Positions 1 through 14,400 are shown, counted from the first letter of the stretch. The stretch: 64,000 bases of DNA from Brugia malayi (GCF_000002995.4 NW_025062476.1:5259001-5323000), one strand, 5' to 3'. The notes: generated from the sequence alone by a model not told the origin. Made by a program: numbers and translations.

Positions 1-27
1 TTAGTGCTAAGAAGATTTGAAGCACTG
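1..27 (+). CDS. Possible end of an upstream PDZ-encoding exon of the mpz-1-like gene
   Basis: The first 27 bases are open in frame 1 and read LVLRRFEAL, followed by gtgact, which can serve as a splice donor. The peptide resembles the last beta strand of a PDZ domain, and the frame joins in phase 0 to the next convincing exon at 4159. It would be the end of a PDZ domain lying mostly left of the window. The match is only nine residues long and could be chance; no acceptor is visible. Confidence 0.35.
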
Positions 28-1494
28 GTGACTATTATTTTCTTATTTCTAAAAAATTTAAAAATTTTTTTTAACAAAAAAATCTGTTGCGGAATAATAG
101 TAATAAAGTAAATAAATAATTTACCAAAAAAAAAAAAAAAACATATTTATAAGAAAATCTAAACTATAAATTCATTAAATTGAATGTATTCTCCCTTCCC
201 AAAAAAAAAGGATGGCTGTATTTATTTTTTAAATATTTTGATTTCGCTATTAATTTAAATTAGTATCTAATTTTAATCATTTTTTCAATATTTCTATTAT
301 TTCATCCCATCTGAAATTTTTCATGACAGAATTTAGAATTTTCTATTGAATTTGATTTACTTTTTTTATATTTCATTCAAACATATTAATATTTTCATTT
401 TTTTTAATGAAAAAAGGAAAATATATCAATAAGAGTAATAATAATAAGTAATCAATAATATTTTTTAGAATAAACATTATAACTGAAATTTCTTAACTTA
501 GCTTTCTTAACATTTCGAAAATTTGATTATTTTTTTAGATTTGAAAGTGTCGAAAAAAATGACAAATGTGATTGAATTGTATAATTTTGAAAGTTAATCA
601 AAGTTTTTTTTCTTTATTTCCACTACTTCGTTTTTGACAAGCGATTATTTTTAATCTCACATTGCATTTGCTTACTTTCAAAATATCATCTTTTTTAATT
701 TGCCGATAGCAAACATTGCTAGAAGCAGTTGAAAACGATATTGATTCGTTTTATTTATTTTGCCCATTAATTAATTACTTATTATTTATTCTCTCTTTTA
801 ACCATTCTTTCTCTCTCTCTTCATGTCTGTCATTTTTCTTTTTTTTTAAATTTTTAATTATTGTTTATTATTGATAAGCTATTTTCTTTTTTTCATTCAA
901 TTTAAATCAGTCTTTCTTGACTTCTAATAAATGAGTATTAGAATCTCGATGAATAGCAAGCAAATCAATATGTACTAAATTTATAAGTAAAAAAGGTAAT
1001 TATATGCATTGAATGTTTCTGTTTATATATATAAATTACTTCATAAATTGATGGTAAGATTGAAAAACGAAATTTATTACTTTTAAATCAATCAAATATT
1101 AGAATGTTTCTTTTTTTTTTGTTAATGAAATCATCAATCATTATTACTCGTTTATGTTATCATTTTTATGACAATTACATATTATTATTAACGGTAAACA
1201 AACAATTAGGTATTGCAACAAAAAAAAAAAAGAAACAAAAAACAAAAATAAACATAAATGAATTTAATTTTTTTGAGCCTAAAATTTAAATTCAATAATG
1301 ACAAAAGGACTAATAAACTCACTTTTATTTAATATATTTATTTCATCTAACTTTTCGTTCATATAAATTTCTTTTATTTAACAAATTAAATCCATTAATT
1401 TCGGTGATATTAGCAATAATTTTAATTTGCGTAAGAAAAAAAAAAAAAAACTTTTAAAGTTAAAAAAAAAAATAATAATACGTCATTTTATTAT

Positions 1495-1745
1495 CGCACC
1501 TAAAACAATTCCAATTATGTTTGTCCTGCACTGAGGCATAACTATTCTATGTTATATTAGGCTGCATTGCCCTAGGCCTAAAACAATCGATACTATGGCT
1601 GTGTTGCATTAGGCCATAAACACAAACATGTGACGCACACGTCTAAAATGCAACATCACGTCAATATTCCAGTTACTTACGCTTTGTTGTTGCATCACGT
1701 TTGTGTTGCTTGCATAACTCAGTTTACTTCCTTTTTTGCAATTTA
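1495..1745. promoter_or_regulatory. GC-richer island with ACGT-core motifs, possible internal promoter or old repeat
   Basis: Base composition changes abruptly here within extremely AT-rich surroundings. The island contains several bZIP-like cores (ATCACGTCAA, ACACGTCT, ATCACGTTTG) and two related TTAGGC/TAGGCC-containing segments near 1557 and 1593. No open frame spans it. It could be an alternative promoter for a short mpz-1 isoform, an enhancer, or a decayed repeat. There is no direct evidence for promoter activity. Confidence 0.2.
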
Positions 1746-2527
1746 TGAATGTGTGCGTTAATTAGTTGAATTGTTAAGTTAATTAATTCAAATTGTTTAT
1801 ATGAAAATAATAGCAAAGTGTGTTATTGGAAAGTAATTTAATGAGTAGTCAGTACTATTTCTTATTTCGATTTAAGTCAATTTAAGAGCTAAACCTTAAG
1901 CATTAATGCTCATTTTCTTTGCTGTCTCCCTCTGTGTTTCCCTCTTTCCTTCCTTCCTTCTCTGTCTCTCCCTCTCTCTCTTTTTTCATTTTTCATTTTA
2001 AGTCAAAATCAATTTAAATTTAAAGCCTTATATGTTTGTTAAAGTTCTATCTTTATTATGTAATCACTGAAAATGACTAACTGAGTGAGTAGTTAAAGAA
2101 TGAACTAATGTTAAGATGAGTGGACAGACAACTTTCTTCTCTTTCATTTTTATAAATTTTTCTTTATTTGATTTTTTTTTTTTTTTTTTTGAGGTGTAAG
2201 GGACAAAGGATTTTTTAACTCTTTCATTTGATCAATGAGAGTAATTATGAGGGTTTGTTGACATTTAATAATATTGAAATTTTTTTTTCAGTTAACTAAC
2301 TTTGCCTTTTAGACTAAAAAAAATCATTGAAATTTAGGCCTAATTTTAGAACTCTTTTTTTTCCTTTTTTGTTACGTCTCTTTCAGTTTTTTTTCGTTTC
2401 TTTATTTTATTGAAATTTTGCTTTTGTTGAAATCCCTAAGCAAATTCACTTTTCAATTTTCGTAAATTCTCCCTGGAAATGTTTGGAAATTTTAAACATG
2501 TTTTAAGTTTGAATAACAAACAAACAT

Positions 2528-2570
2528 TTATTATTATTATTGTTATTATTATTATCACCATCATCATCAT
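2528..2570. repeat. ATT/ATC trinucleotide microsatellite
   Basis: An imperfect tract of TTA/ATT units grades into CATCAT units. It lies in the long intron or upstream region of the PDZ gene. Confidence 0.8.
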
Positions 2571-4158
2571 AGAGCTTATGATTCATAACACTGTCGTTGT
2601 TATTATTTCATTTTAACATTACTATTTTTTAATATAATGATTTTAAATTTTTGTAAAAATTGTAAAAAATGCTTTTTTGTTTTTTCCTTTTTTTTAAAAA
2701 ATTATGTTCTTTATTATATTATTGTTATATTTGATAGTATTCTTTTTCTTTTCTGATTTTTTCCCTTCTTTAAACGAAAAAAAAAATTTATTTAATTGAT
2801 ATTATAACTAATTCATTCTTGCTACTAAAAATTTATTAATATTCATATTTTTCAGATATATTTTTCATTTTTCTTCGTTTTTGAAGCACAAAAATTTTTT
2901 AGTATATTATTTGCTATCATTTTGCTAAACATTAATTTAATATAACAAGAAACAAATATGATAAAATGTGCTTATTTAATATTTTTAGTAATTCTGAAAA
3001 TGAAAAAATTTTTTTTCAAAATTTTTATATTCAAAAAAAAGGAAAAGATGGTTTAGCACGAAAAAAAGAATAAAAAAAATATGAAATTCTCATAGTTAAT
3101 AATTTCCAAATTATCGATTTAATGAAATCAACGAAAAAGAAAAGAAAAAGGAAAAGAAATAAAAGCGAAAGAAATAATTTTAAAAAAATCGATGGAAGTA
3201 TTTCATTTCTGCACTAAAAAATTAATAATATTCATATTTTTCAGATACATTTTTTCATTTTCCTTCGTTTTTTCCTTCTTTTTTATCCTAAAAAAGGAAA
3301 AAAGATAAAATGATAAAGAAGAAAATAAAAATTTGAATTATTTCTTTAATATTTAAACACAGACAAATAATGCGTCAAATATGTTTGATCTAAAAAAAAA
3401 AAAAAATTGTTTTTGATTCGACTGATTCGATTAATTGATTTAGTGATTGATTAGATGCGAATGTCAGGTGATAAGAAGATGTTAAGAGTAAAGTTAAAGT
3501 TATAAACGAGTCACAAGGTTATTTGTATGATTGCACCTTTACCTTTGCATAAATATAAGCAATAGCTTCAACAAATAGTTTATTTTGAATTTGAAGCAAT
3601 TTTAATCTTTCTTAAAAGTAATAACATATGACATTTGTTTTAAGATTTACGTCATCGTTATTAGCTCCAGCTAACTACTATTATTTTTTTTCTGTTTGAA
3701 ATAGAATGAAATTTTTGAATTTATTTAGAAAAAAAAAAAAAAAAAGGTGGAATTATCAGATGTCATTAATTATTGTCATTTTATTAAGAAATAATATTAA
3801 TTGAAAGCTATGATTTTACTTTAAAAAAAATGTTATTTTTTTCATTTTCTTTTTTATTCAATAGTTAATAAGTTTTTATGATTAAATAATTTCTAAAATT
3901 AATCTTAATTGTTTATAAAACAGATAGGCACACAATTTATCTATTATCATATCATATGATTCATGTGATAATTAATTAATTAATATATCAAATATATAAG
4001 AACAGTTCCTGTTTCTCTTTTTTTTGTTATTTTGTTTTGTTTCAAAAATTTTCACAAATAATATTTTAACCTAATTGTTGCACATCGATTTTTTTTTTAA
4101 GTAAGTAACTAATAAATGAAATTTTTTAATAAATTAAAATAATCAAAATCATTTCTAG

Positions 4159-7100
4159 GCAATTACGTTAGATTCAAAAAAATTAGATGAAAATAATACA
4201 ATTGGAAATGAATCACAAATGAGTAGCAGTGCTGACGAAATGAATGCACAACATTCTATTGAAGGTAATTTTAAATTAGTTTTTTTTTTTTTTTTTTAAA
4301 TAATTTTTCTTTTTTTTTGATTTTTTTAGGTTTGGGTTTGTCTTTTTTTTTTGAAAAAAGTAATTTATCAAAATCAATAATTTGAAATATTTTTGAAAAT
4401 GTAAGAAAAAAATTATTCTCTATCATACAATTATTTAATGAAATTTCTTTTGTTAATTATTAAATTTCCTTAAAAAATCCATTTTATTTTTATTTTTTTG
4501 TTCTCTTTATTTTTTATCTTTTTTGGTAATTTTTTGTAACTAAAAGATTTGAAATTATCAAAGGATATTTGATCAAAATGGATATATTCAGTTGTATGTT
4601 TTACTTCTTTCGGTTTATTTTCGGAACAAAAAAAGTACTTCGACATTTCGATTTCGATTTTTTTTTTTAATTAAAACATCGATTTCTAGATGTGAATAAG
4701 TCATCACGACAAAATGAATCAAATGTTGGTATTGAAACTGGACGTGAAACGCTTATCGAAATTGATAAGGATGGAAAGGTAAGTGATAGGAATGAAATAT
4801 TTGTTTATGTATGAATGCTATGAAATGAAATTTTAGAGGATATTCAGGTAATTCTCTCATTTCTTTCTGCATTAAACAATCATAAAAATGATTGAAATAA
4901 TCATCGCATGTTAAATTTTCAAGTGAATTTATTAATGATTTAAAAAAAAAAGTTACTACTTGAAATAGTACTGATACAATTATATTGAATTGATTGATAA
5001 TCATAAATGAGTGACCTAACATTTCTTTTGATTTGGTTTGAAAATGTGTTTAACAAAAAAAAAAAAGAAAGGAAAGTCTAGAATGTTTCCTTTTTTTTCT
5101 TCTTCCAATTTTTTCTTATTTGCAATTTTGTTTTTCAATTTAGAATTTCCAATAAAATAATCAATCAAATTGATTATTTTATTGGAATTTTTAGACGAAA
5201 ATATAAAGAAATTTTTTCACTAATTCAAAATTTAGGGTTTGGGATTGAGTATTGTTGGTGGTTCTGATACGGTATTAGGTACGGTTGTTATTCATGAAGT
5301 TTATCCGGATGGTGCTGCAGCAGTTGATGGACGATTAAAACCAGGTGATCAAGTCCTTGAGGTATATATATTTTTTTGTTTTATTAGTTTTTTTTTTTTT
5401 TTTTAATTTGATTCGTTCAGTCATAATAATTAAAGTAACTCAAATAAATATTACTAGGAACATTTATTGAAATTGAAAATTTAGATCTAAAATACTTTTA
5501 TTAGTATATCTGATTTCAATCATTGATAATAATTTATATAATTAGAATTTAGCAAATCAATTATTTCATTTAAAATTTATTGCTAAATTCAGGTAAATGG
5601 AGTATCCTTACGTGGCGTAAGCCATGAACAAGCCATTTTATTGCTTAGGAGAACACCAACTAAGGTTTGTTTATGATTAACAGTTAAATAATCATATCTC
5701 TTTTTCTTTTTGCTTTATTAGAAATATATTTAGTTTATTATTATTATTGCTGTAAATGAAATATCCTTGATTTTTTTGCAAAAAGTTAGAAATATCAAAA
5801 TTCTTGTAAATACTGAATTTTCGTAAGACATTGCGATCTGTAATCAAATTTAACATTTTGAGATATTGATTGTTGAATGTACATACTAAATACAAAATTT
5901 ATGTAAAAAATCTAAATTATTAATACTAAGTTATCATTAAACTTAGTCTCTTATAGCATAATTAATTAAGTAAAATTTAAATAATTTTAGACTTTCTGTA
6001 ATTCTAATGCAAAATTTTCCTAATTATTACAAATAATATTTGATATAAAATTCTCGAAAAGAAAAAAAAAAGAGAAAAGACCGATAGAGTTAATGAAGTA
6101 AATATATATTTACCAATTGATTAATTATCATTTCTTTTTCAAATTAAGGTTTCATTATTGGTGTATCGTGATGTGAATCTACAACTATCACTGTTGGATC
6201 CAACACAAATTTACAATATTTTTGAAATGGAACTTACAAAGAAGCCAGGTCGTGGACTTGGACTTAGTATAGTGGGTAGAAAAAATGAGCCTGGTGTTTA
6301 TGTTTCGGAAGTAGTAAAAGGTGGTGCTGCTGAAGCTGATGGACGCTTAATTCAGGGCGATCAGGTTATGATTCATTTGATTTATTTAATTTATTTTCAA
6401 AATTCTCCCTAAAAACTATTTTAAAATTTAATTCGTTACATGAGGATTAAAAAAAAAAAAATTGTGAAAAAACAGATCTTTTATATTATTATGTTAGGTT
6501 TCCCTTTGTTTTTTCCTCTTTTATTCTAAAATTTGATTAGCTTTCTTAATTTCTTACTGCAAATTTTAAATTTTACTAATATTTTAGCGACTATTAATTA
6601 ATTAATTAATTAATCGAATTACATGAGTTATTTAAACTTATTAAATATTATTGAATATTCATTTTCTTTTTTGCAGATATTAGCTGTTAATGGTCAAGAT
6701 GTAGCAAGTGCAATGCAAGAAGATGTAGCAGCTAAATTAAAAGTGTTTATTTATTTATTTATTTATTATGAAAAAATTTTCTTTTCAAAAAAAGTATAAT
6801 AAAAGTTATAAAAAATAATAATTCTTGAAAATTTATTAGTAAATTCATAATGTTTTTTTCAGATTTTTAGTTTATTTTATTTATTTTTTTTTTCATTATG
6901 CTTTTATAATAACACTATAAAATCCAATTTTTCTCTCTCTCTCTCTCTTTCTTACTATCCTATTCAAAAAAAAAAAAAAGAAAGATTACTTTAGGCTTGC
7001 ACTGGCCGTGTGACACTAAAAGTTGGTCGTTGGAAATTAACTGAAGCAGCTAACAAAGTGCATGCAGCAACAACAACCGAAGCTGCTTTATCAGATAATA

Positions 7101-8414
7101 AACAACAATATTCGGTTGATATAACAACGCAACAACAAACAAAATTAATTGCAACAACACCTAAAATTAAATTATTTGCACCAAATAATAATGGTTATTT
7201 AATCATTGATTTTATCTGATATTTTATCCCAAAAAAAAAAAAAAATAAATAATAATAATAATAATAAATAAATAAATAAATAAAACACTCAAGATTTATT
7301 TAAAAAAGCGAAAAAAAGGGGTTAAAATTTTTATTTAAAAAAAAAAAAATTATCATAGCTTTATTTATTTATTTACTGTTTCAAAAAATAATTTTTAAAT
7401 TGATAAGTTTTAGAAAATAATTCGAATTTAATAACAACAACAAATGATCGTAAAACAATATCAATAACTGTTGCAAAATCACAATTATCAACAAATGAGG
7501 AAAATCAACAGTCACAAATTACGTATGCGGATTTGTCACCTGTAACAGAAGAATCAAGTAGTGGTGCTGATCAGGTTAATTGAAATTTTTTTTTCATAAA
7601 TTTTTCATTAAAATTTTCTATATAAAATTTTCATCGTTGTTTTCAGTTTATTATTTATTTAAACTAAATTGATTCAGTCTTTCTAATTTTTTTTTTTTTT
7701 TATTTCGATCATTTTTAAATTTGTTATTTCTATTATATTATTCATATTAATTATATTTTATTATTATTATTCTTTCTTTCTTTTATTTTATCTTTATTTT
7801 TTATTTTTTTCAGAAATCATCAATGGCTGATGAAGAAAGTTCATCGGTGACAAGTATAGGACAAAACAAAGAAATTGAACTTATTAAAGAGCTGAATGAG
7901 GAGAATAGCGATTCACTATTGATGATGCTGAAGAAAATTCCGGATCAGCAATTAGGTATGGGAATCGGTAAACGTACACGTGGTATTCTGGTTACATCAT
8001 TACAGCCAGGTAGTATTGCAGCAGAAAAATTAAAAGTTGGTGATCGTCTAATGGCAGTTAATGGAGTAGCGATAACTGATCAGGTTTTATTTATATAAAA
8101 CTTTTACTTTAAATATTTTTTTTTTAATTTTGAAAATCATTTTTTTTTTTTTTTTTGAAAAAATAGTTTTTTGAATTAAAATGGCATTTTCGGACTGTTA
8201 TAATTAATAAAATAATTTTCATCCTCTTATTATTATTAATGGATGAAGTAATCGCAGGAATATTTACATTTCATATTATTTTTTATTTTTGTTTAATTAA
8301 AAATTGAAACATTAAAATGAAATATTTCAGCTATCAGCAGTAGCACTGGTGAAAGCAAGTGGTAAGAAATTATGGTTGCAAATATCGCGACCAAGAATTT
8401 ATCAAAATCCATAA
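4159..8414 (+). CDS. mpz-1: Multi-PDZ scaffold protein, C-terminal part (MPZ-1/MPDZ-like)
   Basis: Ten exons join in frame: 4159-4264, 4690-4778, 5236-5361, 5593-5664, 6149-6364, 6677-6742, 6995-7193, 7414-7574, 7814-8083 and 8331-8414 (stop TAA). They give 462 residues ending [10 protein letters not shown]. Three PDZ domains are visible: carboxylate-binding loop GLGLSIVGG at the start of exon 3, [11 protein letters not shown] in exon 5, and a more diverged QLGMGIGKR in exon 9. Between PDZ 2 and 3 is a Thr/Gln/Asn-rich, probably disordered linker of about 130 residues. The family clusters receptors and junction proteins at membranes; C. elegans MPZ-1 binds the serotonin receptor SER-1. Domain order and a stop directly after the last PDZ suggest that this is the true C-terminus and that more PDZ domains lie to the left. 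The exact orthology (MPDZ, PATJ or another multi-PDZ protein) is inferred. Confidence 0.85.
5144..5190. repeat. Near-perfect intronic hairpin, 22-bp arms and 3-nt loop
   Basis: Arms 5144-5165 and 5169-5190 are inverted complements with one mismatch. The hairpin lies in the intron just before a PDZ exon (acceptor at 5235). The arms are AT-rich. It may be a short inverted repeat or a structured intron element, and no mobile-element ends were recognised. Confidence 0.7.
7245..7284. repeat. AATA/AAT simple repeat in intron
   Basis: Tandem AAT units followed by AAAT units, within the intron between the exons ending at 7193 and starting at 7414. Confidence 0.8.
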
Positions 8415-11400
8415 TTTTTTTTTTTAATTTAAATTATGATCAAGTTAATTTTTTAAAAAAAAAATAGCAAAAAAAAAAAATCAAGTTGATCATATTGCAC
8501 AAATATGCTCGTTTTAGTTGTTTTTTCCTTTTTTTTTTTAATGAATGTTTAAATGGAGTAAATAATAATATTTAATAATAATAATAATCGTTGTTGTATT
8601 TCAATAATTTTCATTTCCCAAAATGGTTCAACATTAATTATTTTGTAAAGGTAAAAAGTATTGCAGGCAGGTATTATCATCATTATCTATAATAAACTTC
8701 ATTTCATTTCATTTTTTTATTTATATATAAAATGATATGAATTTAATAACTTAAAAGCATCCAGTTCTATTCAATACTGAAATAATTTCAAACAAGATTT
8801 TAATAATATTTTATGAATAGAAATAAGGATAATGTTGAACAGAATAAAAAGATAAAGAAAAAAGAAACAATTAAATGAATTGAATATTTTAATCTTTGTA
8901 CATAGTAATAAATATTTCTTAATTTTATATTTTGTTTATATATTTTAATATTCTGTATCATTTCGTTATGTAAATTTTCATTTCTTTGTATTATTTATTT
9001 TCTTTTTTCCTCACATAATTAGCTTAATTAATATAATTTGTTTTTGTTAATGCTAAGTATTTGTATGTATTACAGACGTAAATTGCAACATAATTTTAAA
9101 TCAAAATATTTGCATGTAAAATGTGTTAATTGATTTGTTATTTCTTTTCTTTTTTTTTTTTTTTGTTTACTTTTTTTATTGATTTCTATGCTAATTGCTA
9201 TATATACAACTGTGATTTATAATTAAATTAATTCATTGATGAGAATTTTCCTTTTTTTTTTTTTTTGTTTTAAAAAAAGCACAAATTTTAAGTATTATTT
9301 TTATAAACAAAAAGATTTTAATAGAATATGATATGATGCAAATGAAATATCTTCAAAAAAAAAGTTATTCAATCATTATTCAATCGATATTTTTTATTAT
9401 ATGTAAATGATTTACTAATGAAAAGCAATTGGATAAATATTATTTGAGAAATTATAATTGAAATAACGGTAAGATAACGTATAAATTTAAAACATATATT
9501 AAAATATATAATAGAATATAAATGTTAGATTTCAATGATTAAAAATTATAATCGAAATATAATTCTCATATATGATACTCGCATTGAATAATGTTTCAAT
9601 TTGTTCTTTTTTGTATGCTATTGCAAATTTCTTATCACTTATTAACTGTAGCGAAAAATTTTTGATAATAAAATGTTAATTCTCTTTGTCAATGATAAAG
9701 AAAAAAATTATTTCATTTGAATTTTAATTGTGTGATTTGTGATAAAATTTGAACAGTAAAGAAATTATGAGATTTAAAATAGTTATTAATAAACAAATTA
9801 ATTAAATAAGAAGAAATGTCAACTATTTCAGTTTCGTGACCTAAATAATGGAATTGAAATTGATTAAATGAGATTATTTGAAAATTTTTCAGTGTTAGTC
9901 TTTTTTTATTTTTTGGCTAAAATTTGTCTAAATTAGCATTTAATGCTTAAATTTTAGCTTATTGAGAAAAATTTAGAAATATTTAAATCTTAAGTTTTTT
10001 TTTTTTTTTTTGGAACAAACTATGGGATTAAACGAGTCTAAACGAATTTATTATCACAATCAAATCGAAATTATCTGATTAAATAAGTCATAGCTTTATC
10101 ATCGCAGTAAAGTTGGAAGATTCATGAAGTTAATTATCAAATCTAATCTAATTATTAAATCACTCAAAGTCAAGCTAATGGCAGTGATTATGATCATAAA
10201 ATAATAATTGGAAAATGAGAAAGACTTAGATTTCATCAAGAAAATGAAATTCATTAAGTTTTTTAGAAATTGCAATTAATGAGTAATTTTATGTGTAAAG
10301 GATTAATTTGAAATATCAAAGAACATTTGTTCTAAAAATACTTTCTTTCATAAGTAATAATTTAGCGAAAAGCCTAAAATGGATTTTAATTATAATCTTT
10401 TTGATAAAAATTTTGTTCCTTCTTGTCTCATCCATTTTTCATCTTTTCATATTTTTTTGAAAAAAAAAAAAATTAAAAAAATGAAAACTTTTTTGGATTC
10501 ATTTTTCTTATTTAAAAAACGAATTACAATTAATAATATTTTATTATAAAAGAATAAAATTAATTAATTTTATTATTATTATTTTATTTCCCCTGTTGGT
10601 TGATAATTATTTAAATTAATTAACATAATAAGAAAGAACTGATTAAAAAAATAATAAAAAGAAAACGGTAACGATTAATAATGATAATAATGTGTCAGTT
10701 TCCTTTTTCGTTTTGGTTTACATATTTGTCTTAAATAATAAGGTAAAATTTATTTTTTTAATTCTTTCAAATAAAATAAAAATAGATAAATAATTATAAA
10801 ATGCATATTAATATTAAATAAAGGATTTTGTTATCATTTCGTTGCCATGGCATCCATTCATTTAACCATTGCCAATGCTTTTTATTATTTACATTTTGTA
10901 CCAAACTATTTCCAATAATAAATGTTTTACAACTGAGAATTTTCAATTTTGTTTCAATTTAGTTAACTATTGTAAATTTCTAGTTTATAGCATTTTTTTA
11001 ATTATTTATTTTAATTTTGAGAAACTAAATTTTTCTTTTTCATTTCTGATAATTCTGAAATTTCAAATATTAGAAATGACTAATTATACATATATACCTA
11101 ATATGAATTCTTATAACATTTTTTAATAATTTATTTTATTACAATTATTTATATATTACTTCACAACATATAAACATGCATTGTTATTTTAGTAATTTAA
11201 AAAATTTATGAATAAATGTTAATTAATTGACTAATTAATTAAATGATTGGTTGAACGATGTATGCTAAACATTATTGAAAAGATTTTTTCAATTTTTTTT
11301 TTTATCCACTAAATTGTTTATTTTTATTAATTTATTGCAATCAGTTACACATGTTTTTTTTTTTTTTTTTTTCAAAATATAAATTGAGATTTTTAGATTT

Positions 11401-11453
11401 GAATGAATTTATAGGATATGCATAGTTGTCTGCAAGATGATAAGTGATAAGTG
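8415..11453. other. Intergenic: mpz-1 3' UTR and mks-5 upstream region
   Basis: No exon was recognised. AATAAA polyadenylation candidates follow the mpz-1 stop, for example near 8690 and 8909. The rest is AT-rich sequence with homopolymer runs. A splice-acceptor-like TTTATAG ends at 11414, 39 bases before the next start codon, and could be a spliced-leader trans-splice site. Confidence 0.6.
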
Positions 11454-14400
11454 ATGGTTATTCGCCCTTCGATCGAGAAATGGTCGAGACAAGAGCTGGA
11501 AGATCACTATCATGTTCTTTATCAGCAGCATCATAGCTTAAAACGAAGTTACAATGAGTTAGAAAGTAAACTAAAACAGTAAGTTTAATCACTTAATTAA
11601 TCAATTGATTAACTTATCAATTAATTAGTCATTAATTAGTATTACATACATATATCCGAAATTTTTAAACAGATCAAATGCCAAAATAAAACGTATTACC
11701 ATCAGTGGCAAAGATGGCAGTAATGATGTTAATTATGCAGAATTAATTAAGGAAAATCGATTACTCACCAATAAAGTAAGTTAGTAATTTGTCATGTTGG
11801 ATTATACTGTTAATCTAAAACATAAAAAATTTTGTTGAATATTTAATAGATATGAAATTAAAATGTTTAATTAATATTAGATTAAATTAGCTAGTACTTT
11901 GTTGTATATCTTTGTGATTTGTTCAAAATTTTGTAAATTAAACCTTTTTGCTTAAATATCTAATTTATTAATATCAAAAAATTTTTTTTTCATTATTTTT
12001 GCAGGAAAAAACATTTTTTTTTACAATAATTGATAATAACTATAGTCAAATTTGTGTATTATCTTTTTTCTTAATTTCTATACATTTCATCAAATTACGC
12101 TTGCTGTTATTGACAATCTAATTAAATGCTTGTATTCTTATCATTATTTATCAATTATTTATCGTTATCAATGAAATGAATTCAATTCAAGAAAAAATTT
12201 TTTAATTATAGTTGAAAAATCTAAAGCAACAAGTTCTAAGTTATGCTAGGCCAGGGATATCAACACAATGCTTACCTTCCTCACAGGTTTGTCATACTTT
12301 CATTACAATTACCTTTTCTGGCTAATATTTTTATACCTTTTTTTGTTTGTTTGTAAAAGCTTAAAATGCCTAGTAATTATTAAGGCTCATTTACCTATAA
12401 AACGGCCACAATCAGCTTTACCACGGAAACCTCAACCATTACAACAAACTGCTAATGTTTCATCACAATTTGTAAATATACAACAAAGACCAGCGACAGA
12501 TGTGCAAAAAGTTTCCGACAGGTAACTTAAATCGGTTACGCTATTTACGTTATTTTTTTATAATCGTTTCGCGTAAAACACTTCATGAATATCATTTTAA
12601 TAACAAGCTTTTTCATAAAACTAATGTTTTCCTTCTTTCTTTTATTTATTTGATTAAAAAAAATGGCTTACTTTTGTTTATATACTTTTCACCTATAAAT
12701 ACAGTCTGTAGGTTTAGAAATATTAGGAATAATAATAATGAAATTGATAACTTAAAAGAGAAATAATTAAAAAATGACAAAATAGAATATTGTAAAAAAA
12801 AGAATAAAATTAAATAAACCAGTGAATTAATTAATTTAATTAAGGAAGTCATTGCTTTTGGACAAGATACTTTTTGTTAAATTAAATCGAGAATTGAAAC
12901 AGAAAGATGACGAATGCGGTTTATTAAAATGCAAATTAAATAATACTCAAGAAGTAAGTCTCTAAATTATTTCTTCTGTTATTTTTATTTTTTATTTATT
13001 ATTAGAAAAAAACATTTATACATTTTTTATTTTTTTTATTTAATAATTGTCTTTTTTATTTTATTTGCTGTGAAATGAAGTAATTAATGCGATCTTGCAT
13101 TAATTATTTGAATTTATTGAATTAAATGTATTTGAATATTCCCTGTGAAAATCAATAAAACAAATCATTTACTAGTACTTTAATAATCCCTACTTTTTTT
13201 TGAAAAAAATTCGTAAAAAATTTAAAAACTGATTCTTAATTCATACTAAGAATAGACATTCTAAAAATGAATGAAATTTTTTTTTTTTTGGAAAGTATTT
13301 AATTTAATTTTTTTTTAATCTCATATTAATATTATAGCACTTTCCTATCATTTCATTTCTATTTTGCTTTTAAATTTAATTACGCTAATGTATCAATCAA
13401 TTTTTGCAGCAATTAGCAAAGCTTAAAGATGAATATGACCAATTGTTGGAACAATTTCAAAGTAAAGAAAATGAAGGATTGAAATTGCAACAACAATTTG
13501 ATCAATTATCATTGAATGCTACAACTGATGCAAAAATTGAGGAGCAATCAAAAAATATTCAAATTATGGAGAAAGAATTGGAAATGATCCGAGAAGAAAA
13601 TAAAATGTTGCATGAAGCAAATGAGAAACTTATACAAAAGTTTGTCAATAATGATTGTTAAGTTTAAATTTTTATAAAATTAAAATTTATTGAAATAGAT
13701 GAGTTCATTCACCTTTTTTCTTCTCTATTTTAAAAATTTAATAAACAAATTATTTACTGTTTATTTAAGTGCACATCCAAAAAAAAAATATGTGTGAACA
13801 TAAAGCACGTGAAAAAATAATTGTGGAAAAGTTTATTATCTAAAAAATAAAGAAAATGAGAAGAATTCGGAATGAAATAAATTTTTTGATATATGAATAT
13901 TTTATTTTAAATAATAAAAGACACAATGGAAATGAATAATTTGTAATTATTGATCATTTAGATTATATATGGAAAAAATTAGTATGCGTGAATGAGTATA
14001 CGTAAAATACGTAAAATTAATTGATGCTAATATCATATGTTTCTTTCTTTTTTCTCATTCATTCATTAATTAATTAATTATAGTTCACTAATGATCGAAC
14101 AGCTAGTAGTGAAAGAGGATAAACAACAAGAAATGAGGAATGATCGACGCATATTGGAAATGGAAAAGCAATTAAACGAATTATTTGTGAAATATTCACA
14201 ATTAAAAAAAGATTATCAGAATTTGCTGGGAACAAAGTTGAAATTAGAAGAAAGATTAAATAATCAAAATGATCAAAAAATTAGTGAAAGAATGATTGTT
14301 GATAAGACAACAAAGCAAACAAATGAATTTGAGAAAACGATAATGGAAAATTCGACAACAAATGATGTTTGTTTATTTTATCATATCGATAATAATTATA

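Larger units (their letters stand above)
28..4158. other. Long AT-rich intron or upstream region, no gene recognised
   Basis: No convincing exon was found on either strand. The stretch is very AT-rich with many poly-A and poly-T runs, a CT-rich low-complexity block near 1915-1985, and an ATT/ATC microsatellite near 2528-2570. The exception is a less AT-rich island at about 1495-1745 that contains several ACGT-core motifs. If the exon at 1-27 is real, this is a 4.1 kb intron; otherwise it is upstream of a short isoform. Confidence 0.5.

Noticed and set aside
1104..1289. 61-codon plus-strand ORF
   Set aside because: Low-complexity Leu/Ile/Lys/Asn composition typical of chance frames in AT-rich DNA; no splice context or family.
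1921..1985. CT-rich block as a regulatory polypyrimidine element
   Set aside because: Similar CT microsatellites recur near 15.17 kb and 24.54 kb; simple repeat expansion explains them.
10869..11126. 85-codon plus-strand ORF upstream of mks-5
   Set aside because: Phe/Ile/Leu/Asn-rich chance frame; no start context and no recognisable motif.
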